A DNA stretch of 64,000 nt from Noviherbaspirillum saxi (GCF_003591035.1 NZ_QYUO01000001.1:1860001-1924000); one strand, 5' to 3'; positions 29,301 through 38,026 are shown, numbered from the stretch's first letter. Program-made: numbers and translations. Notes: generated by a model not told the origin, from the sequence alone.

Positions 29301-29708
29301 ATGAATGCTTCCACACGCACTCCAACTGTTGACGCGAATGCTAGGACCGCTCTAGTTACAGCCATTGGCATCATTCTTGGTTTCGCTTTGGCTTTCTTTT
29401 ACACGTGGAGCCTGAAGGATCCGCCGGCGAATGCCTCACAGGTACAGTCACGCGAGACCAACTCGCCTTCCTCTAAGGCGACAGATCTCCACCCTACGAA
29501 GGCAGTCGATCCTGATCAGCCATGGGAACCGGAAGATATCCCAGCTCTTATCGCCTTGTGCTCCGGCATCATCGTTCTTATGTTCTCCCTTTTTCGGTCC
29601 CTCTGGCCGCTTGTCCAATCCGAGCTTTACTACAGGAATACAGTGTTGGTGTTTATGCTGGGAATCGTCATCACATTTGGCAGTTCCATTTATGCCGTAT
29701 TCGTATGA
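29301..29708 (+). CDS. Cassette 1: three-helix membrane protein of unknown function
   Basis: A 135-residue protein. Hydrophobic segments lie at about 18-35, 80-98 and 112-132, separated by a Ser/Pro/Asp-rich loop (SRETNSPSSKATDLHPTKAV). I do not recognise a family. The start MNASTRTPTV is chosen because the cassette begins at 29275; the upstream in-frame ATG at 29253 lies outside the cassette and cannot be the native start. No good RBS is visible. It is the first gene of the cassette array. Confidence 0.65.
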   Translation: MNASTRTPTVDANARTALVTAIGIILGFALAFFYTWSLKDPPANASQVQSRETNSPSSKATDLHPTKAVDPDQPWEPEDIPALIALCSGIIVLMFSLFRSLWPLVQSELYYRNTVLVFMLGIVITFGSSIYAVFV

Positions 29709-29728
29709 ATGTCGAATCAGGCATGATG

Positions 29729-29811
29729 CCGAACCCATCATTCCAGCGGACGCGCAAAAACAGCGGCGCTTCGCTTGCTTTTTTGCGCGCCGCTAAATTC
29801 AAGCGTTAGAG
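29729..29811 (+). repeat. attC site of cassette 1
   Basis: R'' is GCCGAAC at 29729-29735 and R' is GTTAGAG at 29805-29811. L'' (AGCGGACGC, 29746-29754) and L' (GCGCCGCT, 29787-29794) pair perfectly apart from one extra A in L'', the extrahelical base typical of attC. The bases TGATGCCGAAC around R'' are the exact reverse complement of the cassette start at 29274-29284. Confidence 0.85.
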
Positions 29812-29818
29812 GTCACTC

Positions 29819-30343
29819 ATGGATGCTCTGGAACGCCGCCTAAAGACCATCGAGATTGGCATCGCCGTCGTCGGCCTCCTGGGTTTGGCGTTCGGTGGCT
29901 ATCAGACCTACCTGACTTACCGACAGCATGCCGAACTACAAGCTCTACGAGCCCTGAACGACGCACAGCTCAAGATCTGCCAAGATTTCGTCGCTACTGC
30001 GGCGCATCTGTTCTCCGTTGAAGACCGCAAGTCACTGCGCGCTGAGTATTACAAGTTCTCCGAGATCAAACACGGCCAGGCGCTGGCGCTTCTTGACGCG
30101 AACGTTCTCGACAAAGGCGTTGCCGTTCACTCGAAGCTAATTGACGCCTTGGAAGTTCCTGACGGAGAGACCTTTCGGACTCAGGTGCGCTGCACACTTG
30201 GCAATGCACCATTTGAACTCGCGCTTGCTTGTCGGAAGATGATTGGCCGGGCATTTCAGAAGGAGTCTGGTGCCGCAGTCGAGCCCATTGATCCAACTTA
30301 TGTTATGAATTGGAAAGGCACTTGCAAGATAGAACGAAAGTGA
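29819..30343 (+). CDS. Cassette 2: single-pass membrane protein of unknown function
   Basis: A 174-residue protein. A short amphipathic N-terminus (MDALERRLKTIEIG) is followed by one transmembrane helix (about 13-30, IAVVGLLGLAFGGYQTYL). The rest is a mainly helical cytoplasmic or periplasmic domain of about 130 residues with cysteines at CQDF, RCTLG and ALACRK. No family is recognised. GAGG within the first bases of the cassette serves as RBS, and the stop codon lies at the edge of the attC R'' box, a tight fit typical of cassette genes. Confidence 0.7.
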   Translation: MDALERRLKTIEIGIAVVGLLGLAFGGYQTYLTYRQHAELQALRALNDAQLKICQDFVATAAHLFSVEDRKSLRAEYYKFSEIKHGQALALLDANVLDKGVAVHSKLIDALEVPDGETFRTQVRCTLGNAPFELALACRKMIGRAFQKESGAAVEPIDPTYVMNWKGTCKIERK

Positions 30344-30344
30344 C

Positions 30345-30422
30345 CTCTAATCCTTCCATCGAGCGGACGTGCCATAGCAGGCTTTGCCTGCCGCGTCACG
30401 CCGCTCATGTCCAACGTTAGCG
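30345..30422 (+). repeat. attC site of cassette 2
   Basis: R'' CTCTAAT at 30345-30351 and R' GTTAGCG at 30416-30422. L'' GAGCGGAC (30361-30368) pairs with L' GCCGCTC (30400-30406) exactly once one extra A is bulged. GTGACCTCTAAT matches the complement of the cassette start at 29805-29816 in 11 of 12 positions. Confidence 0.85.
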
Positions 30423-30443
30423 GCCACCATATCTACAACCAAC

Positions 30444-31247
30444 ATGAACGATCAAAAATTATCAGACATTGTCAATCAATCGGGTTTTCCTCTTCAAATT
30501 GGAGTCGAACACCACGTTCGGGAAACCGGCGCAAGCCATGGATGGAAAGTGCTTTACACGGAGCACTCATGGAAGAACGCTGCAAATAACACCGATGGAT
30601 TCATCGACATCGTTTTAGAGGATGAGCACGGAACATCCCTGATGATTGTGGAATGCAAGCGCGTCTTAGAGTCCTCGTGGATATTCCTGAACGCAGACAT
30701 AAGTGTAAAAAATCGGAGGCATGCTAAGGCATGGGTTACCTGTTACATATCCGGTAATACTGGTTACTTTGGTTGGACAGATTTAGCCCTTGAGCCTAGC
30801 TGTCCTGAGTCGCAATACTGCGTAACATTTGGGCAGGATGCAAAGTCAAAGCCTATGCTTGAACGGGTCGGCGCCGAGCTGGTTTTCGCAATCGAAGGCC
30901 TAGCGGATGAAGAAAACCCCTTTCACGCTCGCCGCCAAGACTCTATCCGAATATATTTCAGCGTTATTGTTACAACTGCTCATCTTAAGCTTTGTACCTT
31001 TGATCCAAAGGAAATTTCCCTAGATGACGGAAAGGTCTCCGCGTCGTCGTTCCAAGACGTCCCATATGTCCGGTTCAGAAAACAACTTTCAACCCAATCA
31101 TTGAAGCCCAACTTTACAGAAGGATTAGGCCACCTAGTTCGTACCAAAGAGCATACGGTGTTCGTTGTGAACGCCGAGTATTTTTCCGATTTTCTTAAGT
31201 CGTTCGAGATAGATGACAGGGTGTTTCGCCGACTTGCCAGCCGCTAA
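30444..31247 (+). CDS. Cassette 3: PD-(D/E)XK nuclease-like protein
   Basis: A 267-residue protein of unknown family. The N-terminal 80 residues show a restriction-endonuclease-like core: a helix with Glu22, then Asp55 in DGFIDIVLED and Glu70-x-Lys72 in MIVECKRV, spaced as in PD-(D/E)XK nucleases. The rest (about 80-267) has no recognised motif. The start at 30444 is the first ATG after the cassette boundary and an upstream ATG at 30384 lies inside the previous attC. The stop codon overlaps the attC R'' box. It could be a defence nuclease, a repair enzyme or an inactive relative; the motif is read by eye only. Confidence 0.65.
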   Translation: MNDQKLSDIVNQSGFPLQIGVEHHVRETGASHGWKVLYTEHSWKNAANNTDGFIDIVLEDEHGTSLMIVECKRVLESSWIFLNADISVKNRRHAKAWVTCYISGNTGYFGWTDLALEPSCPESQYCVTFGQDAKSKPMLERVGAELVFAIEGLADEENPFHARRQDSIRIYFSVIVTTAHLKLCTFDPKEISLDDGKVSASSFQDVPYVRFRKQLSTQSLKPNFTEGLGHLVRTKEHTVFVVNAEYFSDFLKSFEIDDRVFRRLASR

Positions 31248-31311
31248 CCCTATAGCCGAAGAGACGCTGTGCCATAAAGCCGCGCACCGCCCCGACTTCC
31301 ACACGTTAGCC
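31242..31311 (+). repeat. attC site of cassette 3
   Basis: R'' CGCTAAC at 31242-31248 and R' GTTAGCC at 31305-31311. GCCGCTAAC matches the complement of the cassette start at 30416-30424. The inner L''/L' pairing (GAAGAGACG with CGACTTC) is imperfect, so this is the weakest of the three. A further GCTAAC about 35 bp later may be a remnant of a truncated fourth site. Confidence 0.65.
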
Positions 31312-31608
31312 AAGCGGCTGCAACTACGCATGCGGCCGCTAACAAAAAGCCTAGGGCAGCATTACGCCTCCTAGGCTTTTTGTGTCTATTTCCGACTTCT
31401 GATCCGGCTTATTTCAAGAATCCTACGGGCAGCCGAGCGATACGAAGCCGACTTTCGGAGAAACGGGAGGATTGGACATGACTAAACCGGGTACGAAAGC
31501 TTAATCCGCTATTGTACCCCGTCACGCCCCGTTTCCCGGCACCCCCGTAAAGCGAAGGCTTTTCATTCAGGCATCAAGATATTATCAAGGAAGCCTGCGC
31601 GCCTACTC
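31312..31608. other. Region between the cassette array and phaR
   Basis: About 300 bp containing a truncated cassette-like remnant (to about 31340), the terminator at 31343-31382 and the phaR 3' flank. No gene is supported. Confidence 0.5.
31343..31382. terminator. Bidirectional terminator closing the cassette array
   Basis: The arms AAAAAGCCTAGG and CCTAGGCTTTTT are exact complements around an internal loop of about 14 nt. The A and T runs on either side make it a terminator in both directions, serving the last cassette and possibly the end of phaR. Confidence 0.85.
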
Positions 31609-32166
31609 TCATTTTTTTGTCTTGTCCGTCGGCGGGAACGGGAAAGAACCGAACATGCTCTTGGTCTGATTCTGCATCTGATCCTGCATCTGCATGAACA
31701 GGTTCTTGCTCTGTTCGATGTAGTTGCTCATCATGCCCTGCATCATCGGACCCTGGACGTTCATGAACTGCGTCCACATCTCCTGGGTGAAGGGCTTGCC
31801 CTCATAGTATCCCTTGGAGCTTTCCGCGAGCTTGTTCTGGATATCGATAAATGCCTGAATATTCTTTTCCAGATAAGAGCCCATCATCCCCTGCATGGCA
31901 TGACCATAGTAGCGGATGATTTGCGACAGAGCACCGCTGGAAAACATCGGCGTTCCGTTCGCTTCCTCTTCAAGAATGATCTGCAGAAGAATGCTGCGGG
32001 TGAGGTCTTCCTCGGACTTGGCATCGACAACCGTAAATTCTTCATTGTCGAGGACTAATTGCTTTACATCAGCGAGCGTGATGTATGAACTGGTTTGTGT
32101 GTCGTACAGACGGCGGTTCGGATACTTCTTGATCAAGCGCTCGGAAAGCTTTTTTGCACTATTCAT
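31609..32166 (-). CDS. phaR: Polyhydroxyalkanoate synthesis repressor
   Basis: A 185-residue regulator that senses PHA granules and represses phasin genes. The PHB_acc_N DNA-binding domain begins KYPNRRLYDTQTSSYITLAD, and the PHB_acc domains follow (GSYLEKNIQAFIDIQNKL). The C-terminus is rich in Met and Gln. It is in the same direction as phaC but separated from it by about 285 bp of AT-rich DNA. The start is the ATG followed by NSAKKLSERLIKK. Confidence 0.93.
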   Translation of the reverse strand: MNSAKKLSERLIKKYPNRRLYDTQTSSYITLADVKQLVLDNEEFTVVDAKSEEDLTRSILLQIILEEEANGTPMFSSGALSQIIRYYGHAMQGMMGSYLEKNIQAFIDIQNKLAESSKGYYEGKPFTQEMWTQFMNVQGPMMQGMMSNYIEQSKNLFMQMQDQMQNQTKSMFGSFPFPPTDKTKK

Positions 32167-32451
32167 CGAAAATTCCAGTTATTGCGTCGCAACGCGGCCA
32201 TGCCCTCTTCTACGAAAAGCGAACAACCGTTCGCTCAGGCTGTTTTTATTATAGTGCGAAAAAACAAAGATTTACGCAACTATTGCAATGCAGTTATAAA
32301 TTTATTGCAATGCATTTCAGGAAAATCGTTCTTCTCTTGCAAGTCGACTTATTTAACCAATCGGTGTATGCCTTTATGGTCTTGGAATTTACTGATCAAA
32401 TATCCGGATAGCTGGCTTGAGGCAACGTTATGTCGCCTCAAGACCTGCCGA

Positions 32452-34173
32452 TCAATGATCCGCTTTCACTTTCACGTAACGTCCTGGAGCCGCTTCGATC
32501 GGAGTGTACTTTGCGTTTCCGAACTTTTTCGGCGCAGCGATCTGTTTGCCTGCATACTCAGCAAGAAAGGCTGTCCATTCAGGCCACCAGCTTCCCGGTT
32601 GAACTTTCGCGCCCGCCATCCATTCTTCGGCCGACCCGGTCACCGCATCGTTTGACCAGTAATTGCGCTTCTTCTTCGCGGGCGGATTGATGACGCCGGC
32701 AATATGTCCCGATGCGCCAAGGATGAAACGGTTGCGGCCGCGATCTTTCGGATTGAGCAACTTCGTCGATTCATAGCTAGATGTCCACGGCACGATGTGG
32801 TCTTCCTTTGAACCATAAATGAAGACAGGCGCATCGATCGCGGCCAGGTCGATAGGCTCATTGGCCACCTTGGTTTTGCCGGGCACCCTGAGGTTATTTT
32901 CGAGATACAGGTTACGCAGATACCAGCAGAACATCGGTCCGGGCAGGTTGGTACTGTCCGCATTCCAGTAAAGCAGGTCGAAGGGAGGCGGTTCTTCGCC
33001 TTTAAGGTAATTCGACTTCACGTAATTCCATACCAGATCGTTCGGCCGCAGGCTGGAAAATGTCGAGGCAAAGTCGCGGCCCGGCATCAGGCCGCCCCGC
33101 CCTATCGCCTGCTCGCGCATTGATACCTGAGCCTCATCGATAAATACCTCGATCACGCCGGGATCCGAAAAATCGAGAAATGTCGTCAGCAGCGTCACGC
33201 TGGCGACCGGTTCGTCTCCACGCGCGAAAAGCAAGGCCAGCGCAGTCGACAGCAGCGTGCCGCCGACACAAAAACCGAGCGCGTTGATCTGGTCTTGCCC
33301 AGAAATTTCCTGCACCACATTGATGGACTTGACCACGCCGTCCAGAATGTAGTCGTCCCATGTCGCCTGGCCCAGCGATCTGTCCGGATTGCACCAGGAT
33401 ACGAGAAATACCGTATGCCCCTGTTCGACCGCATGGCGCACCAGCGAATTTTCAGGCTGAAGGTCGAGGATGTAATATTTGTTGATGCAGGGCGGAACCA
33501 GCAGCAGCGGCTTCTCGTAGACCGATTTGGTCAGGGGCTTGTATTGAATCAGCTGGAACAATGCGTTTTCGAACACCACCGCACCTTCGCTGGTCGCCAC
33601 ATTGCGTCCCACCTCGAATGCCGACTCGTCGCTTTGCGAGATGCGGCCTTTCTGTATGTCCTCAAGCATGTGGGCGATGCCTTTGGCCAGGCTGTCTCCC
33701 TTGGTATCAATGATTTTCTTTTGCGCTTCCGGATTCGTGACCAGGAAATTCGCCGGAGACATGGCATCCACCATCTGCTGCACGGCAAAGCGAATTTTCT
33801 GCTTGGCCCGCGGCGCTGCTTCAACCGAATTGGCAAGCGCCATCAGGAAGCGGGCATTGAGCAGATAGGCAGCCGCGTTGAATGCGAACAGCGGATTGGA
33901 CTGCCATTCCGGTGACGCGAAGCGTCGGTCCCCGATCGCCGGAGCTTTGGCGCTCATGACTTCCTGCCACAACTCGGACATCTGTCGCATGTAGTCGGCC
34001 TGCAGTTTGGCGAGCGCCGAGGGATCGATCGACGCGCCGAACTCCTTCACTGCCGCGGTCAGGGGTGTGGTATCGATCGGTGGCTTCTGCGTCCAGGCCT
34101 GCCATGCGCCGGAATCGGTGAATTGGGACAACCATCCCTGGGGATCGATTTGAGGGGGGAAGATGTTATTCAT
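32452..34173 (-). CDS. phaC: Class I poly(R)-hydroxyalkanoic acid synthase
   Basis: A 573-residue enzyme that polymerises (R)-3-hydroxyacyl-CoA into storage polyester at granule surfaces. The PhaC box GFCVGGTLL carries nucleophile Cys302, with Asp458 (KEDHIVPW) and His490 (ASGHIAGVINPP) completing the triad. It has a PhaC N-terminal domain and no PhaE gene, so class I. PhaA/PhaB are not adjacent, which is common outside Cupriavidus. The acyl-CoA operons elsewhere in the window could feed it. Confidence 0.95.
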   Translation of the reverse strand: MNNIFPPQIDPQGWLSQFTDSGAWQAWTQKPPIDTTPLTAAVKEFGASIDPSALAKLQADYMRQMSELWQEVMSAKAPAIGDRRFASPEWQSNPLFAFNAAAYLLNARFLMALANSVEAAPRAKQKIRFAVQQMVDAMSPANFLVTNPEAQKKIIDTKGDSLAKGIAHMLEDIQKGRISQSDESAFEVGRNVATSEGAVVFENALFQLIQYKPLTKSVYEKPLLLVPPCINKYYILDLQPENSLVRHAVEQGHTVFLVSWCNPDRSLGQATWDDYILDGVVKSINVVQEISGQDQINALGFCVGGTLLSTALALLFARGDEPVASVTLLTTFLDFSDPGVIEVFIDEAQVSMREQAIGRGGLMPGRDFASTFSSLRPNDLVWNYVKSNYLKGEEPPPFDLLYWNADSTNLPGPMFCWYLRNLYLENNLRVPGKTKVANEPIDLAAIDAPVFIYGSKEDHIVPWTSSYESTKLLNPKDRGRNRFILGASGHIAGVINPPAKKKRNYWSNDAVTGSAEEWMAGAKVQPGSWWPEWTAFLAEYAGKQIAAPKKFGNAKYTPIEAAPGRYVKVKADH

Positions 34174-34229
34174 GTCTGCATCTCTTTTTTCGCGTAAGGT
34201 TACGGTTTGATTGAATGCCTTGAATTGCT

Positions 34230-34478
34230 ATGTATATCGTCGCCATCGCCTGGATTTATGTTGTCCTGATGATGTCCATTACCGAACACTCGGTCGTCGC
34301 CGGCGTCATGACGTTTCTGCTGTATGGCGTTTTGCCCCTGGCAATCATTTTATACTTGATGGATGCCCCAAGACGCAAGCGCAAGCGCTTGGAAGCCGAA
34401 AATGCACTACGGAGCGAAGCGGAGAATCCCGATGCGCATCCGGCACCCCGTTCAGAAAATGAAGGCAGCCCGCATTAA
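34230..34478 (+). CDS. Small membrane protein with two helices
   Basis: An 82-residue protein with two hydrophobic segments (about 2-18 and 23-44), followed by a strongly basic stretch RRKRKR and a charged C-terminus. No known function. It is divergent from phaC and convergent with pgeF, and the conserved position next to pgeF suggests a real gene. Confidence 0.72.
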   Translation: MYIVAIAWIYVVLMMSITEHSVVAGVMTFLLYGVLPLAIILYLMDAPRRKRKRLEAENALRSEAENPDAHPAPRSENEGSPH

Positions 34479-34513
34479 TTTACTGCGGGCATCATCGCGC
34501 ATCTGTGCGCCGG

Positions 34514-35275
34514 CTACTTGCGCCAGATCAATGAAGCCATTCGGCCGGTGACGCCGTCGCGGCGATAGGAATAAAAATGCCGGCGGTCGGTAACCGTGCA
34601 GAGGTCGCCGCCATAGATTTGCGTAACGCCTGCCTGGGCAAGCTTTAGCCGTGCAAGCGCATAGATATTGGCGAAATATTTGCCGCTGCTTCCAGGGATG
34701 GCATTGAATGCCCTTGCCGCTTCGGAGTCGGTGCCGGTAAAGACGTCGAATACTTCAGGCCCCACTTCGAAGGCGGTCGGACCGATCGCCGGTCCCAGCC
34801 ACGCCATCACCGAAGCCGCTCCCGCGTCGCGCATGCGCGCGACGGTATTTTCCAGTACTCCGTTGGCCAGCCCGCGCCAGCCCGCATGCGCCGCGCCGAC
34901 GACACTGCCGTCTCCATCGCAAAACAGTACCGGCAGACAGTCGGCAGTCTGGATCACGCATACCTGCCCTGGTGTGCTGGCAATGCTGGCATCCGCTTCC
35001 GGTACCTTGCCATGCAAGGATTCCACGTCCACCACATGCGTGCCATGGACTTGCGTCAGCCATGCCGGCTCGCCCGGCAGGAAGGCGCGCAGCGAGCCGC
35101 GATTATGCGCCACCGCTGCAGGATCGTCACCAACGTGGGTCCCGAGATTGAGACCGCCCCCGCCATGGCCATCGTCATAGGGTGCGCGACTCGATCCGCC
35201 TATGCGCGTCGTGGACAGACACCCGACATTGGCAGGCGCCTCCCATTGAGGAATAATCAGATCGATGGCGGGCAT
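34514..35275 (-). CDS. pgeF: Peptidoglycan editing factor / laccase-domain protein (YfiH)
   Basis: A 253-residue protein of the YfiH/Cu-oxidase_4 family, described as a purine nucleoside phosphorylase and as a peptidoglycan editing factor. The three metal ligands are visible: His in LTQVHGTHVV, Cys in IQTADCLPVLF and His in GAAHAGWRGL. It follows rluD by 9 bp on the same strand, the usual gene order. Confidence 0.92.
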   Translation of the reverse strand: MPAIDLIIPQWEAPANVGCLSTTRIGGSSRAPYDDGHGGGGLNLGTHVGDDPAAVAHNRGSLRAFLPGEPAWLTQVHGTHVVDVESLHGKVPEADASIASTPGQVCVIQTADCLPVLFCDGDGSVVGAAHAGWRGLANGVLENTVARMRDAGAASVMAWLGPAIGPTAFEVGPEVFDVFTGTDSEAARAFNAIPGSSGKYFANIYALARLKLAQAGVTQIYGGDLCTVTDRRHFYSYRRDGVTGRMASLIWRK

Positions 35276-35284
35276 GGCTCTTTC

Positions 35285-36286
35285 TTATCCTATGACGCCG
35301 GCATCAATGGCCGTCCTCGCCAGCAGGGCCGCAAAATCTTCTGGCAAGGCAGATTGCCATTCGGCTTCCTTGCCAGATACGGGATGAATCAATCCGAGCC
35401 GGTACGCATGCAATGCCTGCCGCGGAAAGACCGGGGCCAGATGCGGTTTGCCGTACAAGGGATCGCCGACCAGGGTAAAACCGATCGACTGCATATGCAC
35501 GCGGATCTGGTGTGTGCGCCCGGTTTCGAGTTGGCAACGAACCAGGCTGACCGGACGTCCATCCAGAGTACCGGTAGCAATGCGCTGGTAATGCGTTACC
35601 GCCGGCTTGGCGCTGGCGTTGTCGGAAACCGCCATTTTGATGCGATCGCGCGGATGTCGGCCGATTGCCGCGTCTATTTTTCCACTGATCTGCGGCAATC
35701 CCCATACCAGGGCAAGATACTCCCGCTTGACGGAGCGCGCCTGCAGCTGCCTGACCAGGTCCGTCTGTGCCTGCAGCGTCTTGGCGATGACCATCAGGCC
35801 GCTGGTTTCCTTGTCCAGACGGTGCACGATGCCCGCACGAGGCACGCCTGCAATCGCAGGAAAATGATGCAGCAAGCCGTTGAGCAAGGTGCCGGACCAG
35901 TTGCCTGCGGCCGGATGCACCACCAGCCCGGCCGGCTTGTCGATCACCATCAGCGCCGCATCCTCATGCAGGATCGCCAAATCCATGGCTTCCGGCTTGA
36001 AAGCGTTGTCTTCCGGCGCTGCCTGTGGCCGGACCACGATCATTTCATCGCCCAGCGCAAGGGTCTTTCCCTTCGCAGGCTGTCCATCCACGGTGATATG
36101 GCCGTCGTCGAGCCATTGCTGCAGCCGGCTACGGGAGTACTCGGGAATCAGCTGCGAAAGCACCTTGTCCAGGCGCACGCCGCAAAACTCCGGCGTCAGC
36201 TGCAATTCAATGGATGCGGCCTCGGGCGTTGCGCCCTCTTCATCATCGCCGTCGTATAGTTCGGTGTCGGTCAAGTTTTTGGTCAA
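35285..36286 (-). CDS. rluD: 23S rRNA pseudouridine synthase
   Basis: A 333-residue RluA-family enzyme that makes pseudouridines 1911, 1915 and 1917 in 23S rRNA. An N-terminal S4 domain (VRLDKVLSQLIPEYSRSRLQ) is followed by the catalytic motif GIVHRLDKETSGLMVIAK with the nucleophilic Asp. The frame starts with TTG, and the first 25 residues are acidic and variable, so the true start is uncertain. It is divergent from bamD. Confidence 0.93.
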   Translation of the reverse strand: MTKNLTDTELYDGDDEEGATPEAASIELQLTPEFCGVRLDKVLSQLIPEYSRSRLQQWLDDGHITVDGQPAKGKTLALGDEMIVVRPQAAPEDNAFKPEAMDLAILHEDAALMVIDKPAGLVVHPAAGNWSGTLLNGLLHHFPAIAGVPRAGIVHRLDKETSGLMVIAKTLQAQTDLVRQLQARSVKREYLALVWGLPQISGKIDAAIGRHPRDRIKMAVSDNASAKPAVTHYQRIATGTLDGRPVSLVRCQLETGRTHQIRVHMQSIGFTLVGDPLYGKPHLAPVFPRQALHAYRLGLIHPVSGKEAEWQSALPEDFAALLARTAIDAGVIG

Positions 36287-36370
36287 AATCGGGGTTTCTG
36301 TCGGTATCGCTGCAAGGAGTCGGCATCGGCTATAATCTTGGCCTTGTCCAGCTGTGCTCCTGCAAACCTT

Positions 36371-37168
36371 ATGTATAAAAGATCGCTGAAAATCGCCGCC
36401 ATCGCACTTGCCCTGTCCCTCTCGGGATGCGGTCTGCTTCCGGAAAAGGTGGACGAAACGAAGAATTGGTCGGCGTCGAGATTATACTCGGAGGCTCGGG
36501 AAGAGCTCACAAGCGGCAATTACGAAAAGGCGATCCAGCATTTCGAAAAACTGGAAGCGCGCTATCCTTTCGGTACTTACGCGCAACAGGCTCAGATGGA
36601 AGTCGCCTATGCTCACTATCGTCAGGGCGAACAGCCCGAGGCGCTGGCAGCGGTCGAGCGCTTCATCAAGCTGCATCCGAACCATCCCAACGTGGATTAC
36701 ATGTACTATCTGCGCGGGCTGATCAACTTCAACGACCGGGTCGGTTTCCTCGACTTCCTTTCCAAGCAAGACCCCAGCGAGCGCGACCCCAAGGCTGCGC
36801 GCGACGCGTTCGATGCATTCAAGCTGCTGGCGGAGCGCTTTCCGGATAGTGTCTATACCAAGGACGCGACTTCCCGCATGAAGTACCTGGTCAATGCAAT
36901 GGCCCAGTACGAGGTCCATGTCGCCAGTTACTATTACCGTCGCGGCGCCTACGTCGCCGCCGCCAACCGTGCGCAGATAGCCGTTAGCGAATACCGCGAG
37001 GCACCGGCCATCGAGGAAGCGCTGTATATCATGGTCAAATCGTATGATGCGATGGGCATGCCGGATCTGCGTGACGACACCGAACGCGTGTTGCGCAAGA
37101 ACTTCCCCGATAGCGTGTACTTCAAGGGCGGTCCGATCACCAGCAAACCGTGGTGGCAAATCTGGTAA
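36371..37168 (+). CDS. bamD: Outer membrane assembly lipoprotein
   Basis: A 265-residue lipoprotein of the BAM complex, which inserts beta-barrel proteins in the outer membrane. The signal peptide ends in the lipobox LSGC at residues 17-20. The mature protein has TPR repeats, starting SASRLYSEAREELTSGNYEK. The start MYKRSLK is chosen because the longer frame from 36338 lacks homology and gives a worse signal peptide. It is divergent from rluD, a conserved arrangement in Burkholderiales. Confidence 0.95.
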   Translation: MYKRSLKIAAIALALSLSGCGLLPEKVDETKNWSASRLYSEAREELTSGNYEKAIQHFEKLEARYPFGTYAQQAQMEVAYAHYRQGEQPEALAAVERFIKLHPNHPNVDYMYYLRGLINFNDRVGFLDFLSKQDPSERDPKAARDAFDAFKLLAERFPDSVYTKDATSRMKYLVNAMAQYEVHVASYYYRRGAYVAAANRAQIAVSEYREAPAIEEALYIMVKSYDAMGMPDLRDDTERVLRKNFPDSVYFKGGPITSKPWWQIW

Positions 37169-37192
37169 GCAGTGCACGCTTTGCCGCCCCAT

Positions 37193-37220
37193 AAAAAACC
37201 TTGCTTCAGCGAGGTTTTTT
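37193..37220. terminator. Bidirectional terminator between bamD and yaaA
   Basis: A 12-bp stem with one mismatch (37193-37204 with 37209-37220, loop TTCA), six A residues on one side and six T residues on the other. It serves bamD on the plus strand and yaaA on the minus strand. Confidence 0.85.
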
Positions 37221-37239
37221 ATTAGATACCCTGCTTCGT

Positions 37240-38016
37240 CTATTCAGCGAGTCGGCGCCGAAACATCCAGAGACGGTCGGTCGAGGCATCCGGATCATGC
37301 TCGTATCCATCCAGGTTGAATGCCTTGAGCTTTTCCGGCTGCTTGATTCCTTTTTGCGCCGCATACCGCGCCATCAATCCGCGCGCACGCTTGGCATAAA
37401 ACGAAATTACCTTGTACCTGCCGCCCTTCCAGTCTTCGAATACCGGTGTGATCACTTCCGCGTTCAGCAACTTTGGCTTCACGACCTTGAAGTATTCATC
37501 CGATGCCAGATTGACCAGCGCATTGGCGCGGTGAGCAGACAGTTCGGCATTGAGCGTTTCGGTGACCAGATTGCCCCAGAACGCATACAAATTCCGCCCG
37601 CGCGCATTCGGCAGCGCCGTGCCCATTTCAAGGCGATATGGCTGCATCAGGTCCAGCGGCCGCAGCACGCCGTAAAGTCCTGAAAGGATGCGCACATGGG
37701 ATTGCACGTACTCCAGCTGCTTTTCGGTCAGCGAGGGAGCATCCAGCCCCTCATACACATCGCCGTTAAAGGCTAGCACGGCTTGTTTAGCGTTTTTCCT
37801 GGTGAACTTGCGCGACCAGGATGCATAGCGGGTAACATTCAACACCGCCAGCGGATCCGAAATGGTCATGAGCTCCGACACCTGTGCGGGCGACAAGGGC
37901 CTCAATGTATCGATCAATTCAGCCGAATGATCGATAAACGCCGGCAGCGTGTGTTTTTCAGTCGTCGGCGGAGTCTCGTAATCGAGGGTTTTAGCGGGCG
38001 AAATAGCAATCAGCAT
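37240..38016 (-). CDS. yaaA: Peroxide stress protein YaaA
   Basis: A 258-residue protein of the UPF0246/DUF328 family. In E. coli it lowers free intracellular iron under H2O2 stress. The N-terminal [12 protein letters not shown] and the [16 protein letters not shown] segment identify it. The start [10 protein letters not shown] is the family start; the upstream extension to 38064 is rejected. A 16-bp palindrome lies 11 bp upstream. Confidence 0.92.
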   Translation of the reverse strand: MLIAISPAKTLDYETPPTTEKHTLPAFIDHSAELIDTLRPLSPAQVSELMTISDPLAVLNVTRYASWSRKFTRKNAKQAVLAFNGDVYEGLDAPSLTEKQLEYVQSHVRILSGLYGVLRPLDLMQPYRLEMGTALPNARGRNLYAFWGNLVTETLNAELSAHRANALVNLASDEYFKVVKPKLLNAEVITPVFEDWKGGRYKVISFYAKRARGLMARYAAQKGIKQPEKLKAFNLDGYEHDPDASTDRLWMFRRRLAE

Positions 38017-38026
38017 TGAGCAATGT

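Larger units (their letters stand above)
29274..31311 (+). mobile_element. Integron gene cassette array without integrase (CALIN)
   Basis: Three cassettes with cross-over points G^TT at 29274, 29805, 30416 and 31305. For each cassette the R'' box near its end is complementary to its own first bases, which is what excision and circularisation of a cassette require: 11 of 11 bases for cassette 1, 11 of 12 for cassette 2, 9 for cassette 3. All three genes point the same way, and two stop codons lie inside the attC R'' box. No intI gene is seen within 30 kb. The array interrupts conserved chromosome between rimO and phaR. Confidence 0.85.

Noticed and set aside
34886..36259. 457-codon open frame on the plus strand
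   Set aside because: Antisense to pgeF and rluD, both certain. Codon usage and composition are those of a shadow frame.
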